From Flavobacteriaceae bacterium (GTDB taxonomy: Bacteria > Bacteroidota > Bacteroidia > Flavobacteriales > Flavobacteriaceae), in NCBI GenBank assembly GCA_030694835.1, contig JAUYUF010000043.1, forward strand, positions 1 through 7,697: DNA of 7,697 nt. Reading direction: 5' to 3'. Under the pieces are notes generated by a model. The model made no database searches. It saw nothing but the letters and a program-made list of their open reading frames with translations, and was not told where the DNA came from. The position numbers and the translations under genes are program-made. Below, in pieces: positions 1 to 6,087 of the stretch; position 1 is the first letter of the stretch, and each line of letters opens with the position of its first letter.

Positions 1-2
1 CT

Positions 3-158
3 ATTGAAAAAACAGATAAAATAATTCAGAATTTGCCAAAATTAGATAGTATTATAAAAGTAAGTTTACAGAATTTACCTGCTTTAAAACCAGCAATTAA
101 AAGGGGAATTCCGGTTAGTGCAGAATTTTCTTTACCAATTATTATTAAGACGGATTAA
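3..158 (+). CDS. C-terminal end of a TonB-like protein (5' partial)
   Basis: An open frame enters from the left edge and gives 51 residues before a TAA stop at 156-158. The tail has a Leu-Pro, then Lys-Pro-Ala, then a Lys-Arg-Gly-x-Pro-Val strand, then a Phe-Ser-Leu-Pro-Ile ending. This resembles the end of the TonB C-terminal domain, where a 'LP.KPG.xxGKPV' stretch is followed by a final beta strand ending in 'LPI.F'. If that is right, the protein would be a periplasm-spanning energy transducer contacting an outer-membrane receptor, but the transmembrane and proline-rich parts lie outside the window. The last 14 bases overlap the end of obg on the opposite strand. The alternative is an unrelated periplasmic protein with a similar beta-strand ending. 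The reading frame is fairly secure; the family is tentative. Confidence 0.5.
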   Translation: MEKTDKIIQNLPKLDSIIKVSLQNLPALKPAIKRGIPVSAEFSLPIIIKTD

Positions 159-1140
159 GCATTTCCCATAATTTATCCTTCAATTCAGTTAATCCTTGTT
201 GGGCAATTGATGAGATAAATATATGTGGAATATCTTTTGGAAGTTTCTTCTTAATCTTTGCTAACTCTTTAGCATCAACTAAATCAATTTTTGTTACAGC
301 CAATAATCGACTTTTATCTAATAACTCAGGATTGTGAAGTTTAAGTTCATTCAATAAAATATCATATTCTTTTTTGATGTTTTCAGAATTTGCTGCCACT
401 AAAAACAGTAGGGTAGAGTTTCGTTCAATATGACGTAAAAAGCGAATTCCTAAACCTTTTCCGTCAGCTGCACCTTCAATAATTCCAGGAATATCAGCTA
501 CAACAAAAGTTCTGAAATCACGGTATTTTACAATACCTAAATTTGGTTTTAAAGTTGTAAAAGGATAATCGGCAATTTTTGGTTTTGCAGAAGTAATTAC
601 TGATAATAAAGTAGATTTTCCAGCATTTGGAAATCCAACTAAACCAACATCTGCTAAAACTTTAAGTTCTAATAAAAACTCACCTTCTTCGCTGGGCATA
701 CCTGGTTGTGCATATCGTGGAGTCTGATTGGTAGATGTTTTAAAATGCCAATTTCCTAAACCACCTTTACCTCCTTGAATCAGAATTCGTTCTTCTTTAT
801 CTTGAGTAATCTCGAAAATAATTTCATTGGTTTCAATATCTCTAAAAATGGTTCCTAGAGGAACATCTAAATAAACATCTTCACCAAATTTACCACTACT
901 TCTACTTTTACTTCCATCACCACCATGTTCAGCTTTAAAATGTCGTTTAAATTTAAAGTGAAATAAAGTCCATAAATTTTTATCACCACGAACAATTACA
1001 TGCCCACCTCTTCCTCCATCACCACCATCTGGACCTCCTTTTAATATAAATTTCTCTTTATGGAGATGCGCAGATCCTTTTCCTCCTTTACCAGATGATG
1101 CGTAAATTTTTACATAGTCAACAAAATTTCCTTCAGTCAT
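145..1140 (-). CDS. obg: Obg family GTPase (ribosome assembly), short form
   Basis: 331 residues. The N-terminal Obg fold (about 3-160) shows the family's glycine-rich stretches, such as GKGGKG at 18-22 and GGPDGGDGGRGG at 35-46. The G domain (about 161-330) carries G1 GFPNAGKST (169-177), the switch I threonines 195-196, G3 DIPG (216-219), G4 TKID (283-286) and G5 SSIA (310-313). Obg proteins bind GTP/GDP, and in studied bacteria ppGpp, and act in late large-subunit assembly and stress control at the ribosome. The protein stops right after the G domain, so it lacks the C-terminal extension that makes E. coli and B. subtilis Obg roughly 390-430 residues; as I recall, short forms are usual in Bacteroidota. 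G4 begins with Thr instead of the commoner Asn. The ATG start gives the expected MTEGNFVDYV beginning. It is the last gene of the probable GNAT-hpt/adk-obg unit, 33 bases after hpt-adk. Confidence 0.96.
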   Translation of the reverse strand: MTEGNFVDYVKIYASSGKGGKGSAHLHKEKFILKGGPDGGDGGRGGHVIVRGDKNLWTLFHFKFKRHFKAEHGGDGSKSRSSGKFGEDVYLDVPLGTIFRDIETNEIIFEITQDKEERILIQGGKGGLGNWHFKTSTNQTPRYAQPGMPSEEGEFLLELKVLADVGLVGFPNAGKSTLLSVITSAKPKIADYPFTTLKPNLGIVKYRDFRTFVVADIPGIIEGAADGKGLGIRFLRHIERNSTLLFLVAANSENIKKEYDILLNELKLHNPELLDKSRLLAVTKIDLVDAKELAKIKKKLPKDIPHIFISSIAQQGLTELKDKLWEMLNPS

Positions 1141-1173
1141 TATTTCTCTCTTTTTATGTGTTTATTATGGATT

Positions 1174-2286
1174 CTAAAGTTGGTTAAAAACAACTTTTAA
1201 ACGCTCTGTAATTTCTTCGATTGTACCAACTCCATTAACTCCAAAATACTTTCCTTGTGCTGCGTAATAATCTTTTAAAACAGCAGTTTTAGTATTGTAT
1301 TCATTAAATCTGTTTCTAATTTTTTCTTCATCTTGGTCATCAGGTCTTCCGCTTATTTTTCCACGTTCTAATAAACGAGTAACTAAAATGTCTTCTTCAA
1401 CTTCTAGCGCTATCATTCCGTTAATTGTTTCTCCTTTTTCATTAAGAAATAAATCAAGCGCTTTTGCTTGAGATTCAGTTCTTGGAAAACCATCAAAAAT
1501 AAATCCTTTAGCGGTTGAATTTTTATCAACTTCTGCTTTTAGCATATCAATTGTAACTTCATCAGGAACTAAATTTCCATCATCCATGTACGATTTTGCT
1601 AATTTACCTAATTCAGTTTCATTTTGAATATTTTGTCTAAAAACATCGCCAGTAGATATATGAACCAAATTAAAAATATTTTTTAAAAATTCTGCTTGTG
1701 TTCCTTTACCTGCGCCTGGAGGGCCAAATAAAACTATATTTTTCATATTTAGAGTAGTGAGTTGATAAACATCAGATAGATTTCTGCCTAAATCATCATA
1801 ATCTAAACCATAACCAACAATAAATTTATCTGGGATAGAAATTGCGATATAATCAATATGTAATTCTTTTTTGTAAACATCTGGCTTTAAAAATAAAGTG
1901 GCAATTTTAAGTTGTTTTACATTTTTATCTTCAAAAAGATGAAATATTTCTTGAAGTGTATTTCCAGTATCAACAATATCTTCTAAAATAATCACAGTTC
2001 TATCTTTTACAGAACCATTGAGTCCAATAAGGTTTTTAATAGCACCTGTTGAATTAGTACCTTCATAAGATGCTAATTTTACGAAAGATATTTCGCATTG
2101 TCCTGGATAATATCTCAACAAGTCAGCAGCATACATAAATGATCCGTTTAAAATAGCAATAAACAAAGGAATTTCACCTTTCATATCATTATGTATTTGA
2201 TGTGCAATTGTTTTAATAGCAATATCAATTTCATCTTTTGAAATGAAATTTTTGAAATATTTATCGTGTAATTTAATAATACTCAT
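1174..2286 (-). CDS. hpt-adk: Bifunctional hypoxanthine phosphoribosyltransferase-adenylate kinase
   Basis: One uninterrupted 370-residue frame holds two complete enzymes. Residues 1 to about 175 are HPRT, which joins hypoxanthine or guanine to PRPP to give IMP or GMP: LNGSF loop (46-50), mobile-loop Ser73-Tyr74, PRPP-binding segment LEDIVDTGNT (101-110), purine-contacting Lys134, and PDKFIVGYGLDY (152-163) with Asp162 at the expected metal-site position. Residues 181-370 are adenylate kinase (ATP + AMP = 2 ADP): P-loop GPPGAGKGT (188-196), TGD..R (212-217), DGFPRT (265-270), a short non-zinc LID around SGRPDD (312-317) and R324/R326. The kinase part has the length of stand-alone short-type Adk (~190), and the linker is only about six residues. 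Met181 (codon at 1744-1746) sits where a free Adk would start, so an internal start is possible. The protein is cytosolic. It lies 39 bases after the GNAT gene and 33 before obg. I believe similar fusions occur in other Flavobacteriia but could not check. Confidence 0.95.
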   Translation of the reverse strand: MSIIKLHDKYFKNFISKDEIDIAIKTIAHQIHNDMKGEIPLFIAILNGSFMYAADLLRYYPGQCEISFVKLASYEGTNSTGAIKNLIGLNGSVKDRTVIILEDIVDTGNTLQEIFHLFEDKNVKQLKIATLFLKPDVYKKELHIDYIAISIPDKFIVGYGLDYDDLGRNLSDVYQLTTLNMKNIVLFGPPGAGKGTQAEFLKNIFNLVHISTGDVFRQNIQNETELGKLAKSYMDDGNLVPDEVTIDMLKAEVDKNSTAKGFIFDGFPRTESQAKALDLFLNEKGETINGMIALEVEEDILVTRLLERGKISGRPDDQDEEKIRNRFNEYNTKTAVLKDYYAAQGKYFGVNGVGTIEEITERLKVVFNQL

Positions 2287-2325
2287 CTTAATTTTAGGTT
2301 ACTTTTTAAGGTAATATATTGTTTG

Positions 2326-2868
2326 TTACTTCAGTAGTTTTTGAAAGATGTCAAATTTACAAGGAAATTTTAACATTGTTGCTTGTTTAAAATATAATTT
2401 TTTATGAGGTATAGTTTCATGATGTTTATATCCCCATTTTCGATACCAGAACTCTAAAAATTCTTTTTCTGGGTGATTAAAATCAATAGGTTTTAATAGC
2501 TCTAATTGAATTATGGTGAAACCATTTTTAATTGCATAATCTTCAATAAATTTTAACAATTCATTTCCGATTCCTTTTTTTCGATGCTTTAAAGAACTTG
2601 TTAACATACCAAATCCTAGCGTTTTTTTGTTAATAGGATAAATGTGAACGCTACCTATTATTTCATTGTCTAAATAGGCTACTATCATTTCTTCTTTAGA
2701 AATAAAATCTGATATTTCGTCAATATTAGTTCTAGAATAACTTCCGTCAGAAGGCCAAAATTCTCCCTCGGATGCTTTGTAAACAGAATTAATTAACGCT
2801 GTTAATTGATGAATTTCAATTTCTGAAACTGCTGCTTTTCGTAGTATTTTTACTTTAAAATCTGACAT
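2326..2868 (-). CDS. GNAT family N-acetyltransferase, substrate unknown
   Basis: 180 residues with a GNAT (acetyl-CoA-dependent N-acetyltransferase) layout. An N-terminal helix region (17-31) is followed by a segment with a Trp, a Gly and an Arg-Thr pair (38-47), which in related GNATs precedes the first core strands. Next comes IVAYLDNEIIGSVHIYP (62-78), then motif A with the acetyl-CoA pyrophosphate loop R96-K-K-G99-I-G101 and its helix. A late FY-like segment, WYRKWGY (141-147), matches motif B. I see no signal peptide or membrane segment, so it should be cytosolic. The substrate cannot be read from sequence; small amine, amino-acid or protein N-terminal acetylation are all possible. The start codon lies only 12 bases past the arm of the terminator that follows secDF, so it needs either read-through or a promoter I could not identify. 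It is first in a close-packed series with hpt-adk and obg. Confidence 0.85.
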   Translation of the reverse strand: MSDFKVKILRKAAVSEIEIHQLTALINSVYKASEGEFWPSDGSYSRTNIDEISDFISKEEMIVAYLDNEIIGSVHIYPINKKTLGFGMLTSSLKHRKKGIGNELLKFIEDYAIKNGFTIIQLELLKPIDFNHPEKEFLEFWYRKWGYKHHETIPHKKLYFKQATMLKFPCKFDIFQKLLK

Positions 2869-2872
2869 TATT

Positions 2873-2911
2873 TAAATAGAAAAACCGTTCCAATAATTTT
2901 AGAACGGTTTT
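2873..2911 (-). terminator. Rho-independent terminator after secDF
   Basis: A perfect 10-base inverted repeat, AAAACCGTTC (2881-2890) and GAACGGTTTT (2902-2911), flanks an 11-base loop. Read on the minus strand the stem begins 19 bases after the secDF stop and runs straight into a T-rich tract (TTTTTCTATTT), the form of an intrinsic terminator. Its T tract ends a few bases before the ATG of the GNAT gene. On the plus strand there is also a T-run after the stem, but no plus-strand gene ends here. Confidence 0.82.
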
Positions 2912-2930
2912 GTAAAATTGTTTAAAAAAT

Positions 2931-5909
2931 TTATTTCTTTTCTACTTTTACTTTTTTACCTAAATTGATTGTATCATATAAAATAGGAGTTGCTATAAAT
3001 AATGAGGAATAAGTTCCAACTACAATTCCGATAATTAAGGCAAACATAAATCCTCTTAAGGAGTCTCCTCCAAAAATAAATATGGCAAATAATACAACAA
3101 GTGTTGTAAAAGCAGTATTAATAGTTCTACTTAATGTTGAGCTTAAAGCTTCATTTATAATTCGAACGTATTTCCATGATTTATGTTCTCCAACATATTC
3201 TCTAACTCTATCAAAGATAATTACAGTATCATTTAATGAATATCCGATTACCGTTAAAATAGCTGCAATAAATGATTGATCTATTTCAGTGTTGAAAGGT
3301 AAATATTTATAAAATAATGAAAATACTGAAATTACTATCAATGCATCATGAAATACAGCCACTACAGCTCCCAAACTATATTGCCATTTTCTGAAACGTA
3401 ATAAGATGTATAAAAAGACCACTAAAAGAGATCCTAAAATAGACCATTGTGCTGCAATTTTAATATCAGACGCAATGGTTGGTTCAACTTTTATAGCATT
3501 CATTACACCATATGTTTGACCTTCATAACCTCCTTTAAATTGCTCTAAAGTCATATTGGCAGGTAGTATAGTTTTCAAATTTGAATAAAGTAAATTCATT
3601 ACTTCTTCATCAATATCATTACCCTCTTCGTTAATTCTATACTTAGTTGTAATTTTTAACTGATTGTCATCCCCATAAGTTTTAACTTCAGGAGAACTTC
3701 CAAAGGCATCTTTTAATAAACTTGAAACTTCTGCTGGTTTAACTACATTTTCGAAACGAACAGTATAAGATCTTCCTCCAACAAAATCTACTCCGTAATT
3801 TAAACCATTAGTAAATAATGAAATTAAACCTGCAGTTATAATAGTTGCTGAAATGATGTATGCATATATTCTCTTTTTAACAAATTCTACATGAAGGTTA
3901 GTGAACCATTTTCGGGTAATTTTAGTTGTAAATCTCAATGATTTACCTTTTTCAGAATAAGCATCCATTAACAATCTAGTAATAAAGATTGCTGTAAATA
4001 AAGATGTTAAAATACCAATTATTAAAGTGTAAGCAAATCCTTTTACAGGACCTGTTCCAAAAACGTATAAAATTATTCCTGTTAAAAGTGTTGTTACGTT
4101 TCCATCAATAATTGATGAAAGTGCATTTTGGAAACCATCTTTAATAGCTTCTTTAGTGCCTTTACCTTTTTCTTTTTCCTCTTTAATACGTTCAAAGATA
4201 ATTACGTTGGCATCAACTGCCATACCCATAGTAAGCACAATACCAGCAATACCAGGTAAAGTTAAAACTACTCCGAATGCAGTTAAAATACCCATAATGA
4301 ATAGTAAGTTAACAGCTAATGCAATATCAGCATACCAACCAGCTTTACCGTAGTAGAATACCATCCAAATTAACACAATTACAAAAGCAATAAAGAAAGA
4401 ACTTAAACCACTATCAATAGATTCCTGACCTAAAGAAGGCCCAACAATTTCTGATTGAATGATGTGAGCTGCAGCAGGTAATTTACCAGCTTTTAAAACA
4501 TTTGCTAAATCTTGAGCTTCATCAACTGTGAAATTTCCAGAGATGGAGGTTCTTCCAGTAGTGATAGCATCATTAACTCTTGGTGCAGTATAAACTTGGT
4601 CATCTAAAACAACTGCTACAAATTTTCCAACATTTTCAGTAGTCATTTTCCCCCAAATTTTTGAACCACGACTATTCATAGTCATACTTACTTCAGGGTT
4701 TGCACCAAGTTGGTCATATTGTTGAGATGCATCTTCAATAACATCACCTTCTAATGGAGCAAGATTTTCGCGATTTCCTTTAATAGCATATAAAGAAATT
4801 ATATCAGTGCCTTTTTGTGCTTTAGCATCCCATAAGAATTTTGCATATCTCATTTCCTCAGAAAGTAAAGCCCTTACTTCTGACATTGATAAATATCTGT
4901 TAACAGTAGCCGTATCTTTTGTTGATGATGTAGCTATTAACGAACTCATTTGATTTGCATCTTGTGGAATATTTGGCGATAAAATAGCAAACAACTTATT
5001 AGTAGCTGATGGTGCTTTAGTTACAGAATCTTTTACATTTCCTAATAAAGCATCTAACTCCGATGATTTAGCGCTTATAGCAGTTGCGTTTTCATTTTTT
5101 AGTAGTTCTGTTAATAATCCATCAGCTTGAATTAAGAAATTAGCAGTTTCTTGGTTGCTATAAACTTCCCAAAATTGTAATTCAGCGGTACTTTGTAATA
5201 ATTTTTTAACACGCTCAATATCTTTTGCTCCAGGTAATTCAATTAAAATCCGACCTGAATTTCCAATTCTTTGGATATTTGGTTGAGTAACACCAAATTT
5301 ATCGATACGACTTCTTAAAACTTCAAAAGCAGTGCTAATTGAACCTGAAACTTCGTCTACAATAATTGGTTTAACTTCTTCATTAGTAAGTTTGAAGTTA
5401 ATTTTATCGCGAAGTGATTTATTTCCAAATATACTTGGATCACTTAACTTAACGGTTCCGTTACTTAATTTTTCAAATTCTTGAAAAAATAAATTTAGAT
5501 ATGTTTCGTCGCTCTTTTTTTGCGCCTCAGAAGCAGCTGCTAAAGCTTTGTTGAATACCGGGTTTTTAGAATTGTTAGATAAACCAATTAGAATATCTTT
5601 AACAGAAACCTGAAGAATAGCATTAATACCGCCTTTAAGGTCTAATCCTAAATTGATTTCTTTGTTTTTGATATCTTCATAGCTAAATTGAGCAAATCCT
5701 AGGTCAATAACCGGTTGATTTGCAACTGAGTCTAAATATATTTTCTCTAAAGCTGATTTAGAGCGAATATCAGTATTGTTTACATGAGTTTGAGCATAAA
5801 TTTTGGCATTTTCTTCAACATTCTTAGTGAACCAAGTAAATGATAATTGATACAAACTTACTATTCCGAAAAGAAAAGCAAAAGCTTTGATAAGTCCTTT
5901 ATTTTGCAT
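2931..5909 (-). CDS. secDF: SecDF fused protein translocase subunit
   Basis: 992 residues joining SecD and SecF, the inner-membrane partners of SecYEG that use the proton motive force to pull secreted proteins into the periplasm. The SecD part begins with a membrane segment (about 7-26), then the DLKGG motif (90-94) and a large periplasmic region including the conserved LRSRIDKFGV (198-207). Five further membrane segments follow between about 503 and 648, including the SecD signature DANVIIFERI (566-575). The SecF part starts near 660, with a membrane segment (681-700), GVDFVGG (706-712), a small periplasmic domain, and five membrane segments (about 820-975) including SLNDTVIIFDRVRE (891-904). 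Twelve segments in total fit the fused form. It is longer than B. subtilis SecDF (~737), mainly because of extra periplasmic sequence at about 105-185 and 250-380. The ATG start gives a normal N-terminal membrane anchor and lies ~33 bases after the predicted transcription start. It appears to be transcribed alone, ending at the hairpin at 2881-2911. Confidence 0.97.
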   Translation of the reverse strand: MQNKGLIKAFAFLFGIVSLYQLSFTWFTKNVEENAKIYAQTHVNNTDIRSKSALEKIYLDSVANQPVIDLGFAQFSYEDIKNKEINLGLDLKGGINAILQVSVKDILIGLSNNSKNPVFNKALAAASEAQKKSDETYLNLFFQEFEKLSNGTVKLSDPSIFGNKSLRDKINFKLTNEEVKPIIVDEVSGSISTAFEVLRSRIDKFGVTQPNIQRIGNSGRILIELPGAKDIERVKKLLQSTAELQFWEVYSNQETANFLIQADGLLTELLKNENATAISAKSSELDALLGNVKDSVTKAPSATNKLFAILSPNIPQDANQMSSLIATSSTKDTATVNRYLSMSEVRALLSEEMRYAKFLWDAKAQKGTDIISLYAIKGNRENLAPLEGDVIEDASQQYDQLGANPEVSMTMNSRGSKIWGKMTTENVGKFVAVVLDDQVYTAPRVNDAITTGRTSISGNFTVDEAQDLANVLKAGKLPAAAHIIQSEIVGPSLGQESIDSGLSSFFIAFVIVLIWMVFYYGKAGWYADIALAVNLLFIMGILTAFGVVLTLPGIAGIVLTMGMAVDANVIIFERIKEEKEKGKGTKEAIKDGFQNALSSIIDGNVTTLLTGIILYVFGTGPVKGFAYTLIIGILTSLFTAIFITRLLMDAYSEKGKSLRFTTKITRKWFTNLHVEFVKKRIYAYIISATIITAGLISLFTNGLNYGVDFVGGRSYTVRFENVVKPAEVSSLLKDAFGSSPEVKTYGDDNQLKITTKYRINEEGNDIDEEVMNLLYSNLKTILPANMTLEQFKGGYEGQTYGVMNAIKVEPTIASDIKIAAQWSILGSLLVVFLYILLRFRKWQYSLGAVVAVFHDALIVISVFSLFYKYLPFNTEIDQSFIAAILTVIGYSLNDTVIIFDRVREYVGEHKSWKYVRIINEALSSTLSRTINTAFTTLVVLFAIFIFGGDSLRGFMFALIIGIVVGTYSSLFIATPILYDTINLGKKVKVEKK

Positions 5910-5947
5910 TATGATAAAATTTTAATCTTAATTTTTATGTGAACGTG

Positions 5948-5978
5948 CAAATATATAATTTCAAATACTAAAAGCCAA
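5948..5978 (-). promoter_or_regulatory. Predicted secDF promoter (Bacteroidota type)
   Basis: On the minus strand the -7 element TATATTTG (5955 down to 5948) matches TAnnTTTG at every fixed position. A TTG (5978 down to 5976) lies 20 bases upstream, the spacing expected for the -33 element used by the Bacteroidota primary sigma factor. Transcription would begin near 5942, leaving a leader of about 33 bases before the secDF ATG, with no room for a structured riboswitch. Confidence 0.72.
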
Positions 5979-6030
5979 TTCTTTTGGTTAAATTATATAG
6001 TTATAGTAGTAAAATAATCAATAACTTAAA

Positions 6031-6068
6031 TTGTTTATAAATCTACAATTTTCTAATTTGTATATTTG
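6031..6068 (+). promoter_or_regulatory. Predicted fhs promoter (Bacteroidota type)
   Basis: TATATTTG at 6061-6068 is a full match to the -7 consensus TAnnTTTG, about 20 bases before the fhs ATG. The upstream element is less clear. The nearest TTG (6031-6033) is 27 bases from this box, longer than usual, though it stands 20 bases from an imperfect box, TAATTTG, at 6054-6060. The exact start site is therefore uncertain; either choice gives a very short leader. Confidence 0.55.
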
Positions 6069-6087
6069 CACCCAAAATATAGTGAAC

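Noticed and set aside
103..116. GGAATTCC palindrome as a terminator or operator
   Set aside because: It is a short A/T-centred palindrome inside a coding frame, with no T tract and no second copy.
2303..2320. Terminator between the GNAT gene and hpt-adk
   Set aside because: Only a 4-base TTAC/GTAA pairing is available, with no G/C-rich stem, which is too weak.
3082..3279. 65-codon plus-strand open frame inside secDF
   Set aside because: It lies fully antisense to a conserved part of SecF, and its product looks like no family I know.
4156..4353. 65-codon plus-strand open frame inside secDF
   Set aside because: It is antisense to the conserved SecD membrane region; its Ser/Pro/Ile-rich product is what antisense of membrane helices gives.
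6069..6087. Tetrahydrofolate riboswitch in the fhs leader
   Set aside because: The predicted leader is under about 20 bases, too short for a folate riboswitch, and no pairing elements were seen.
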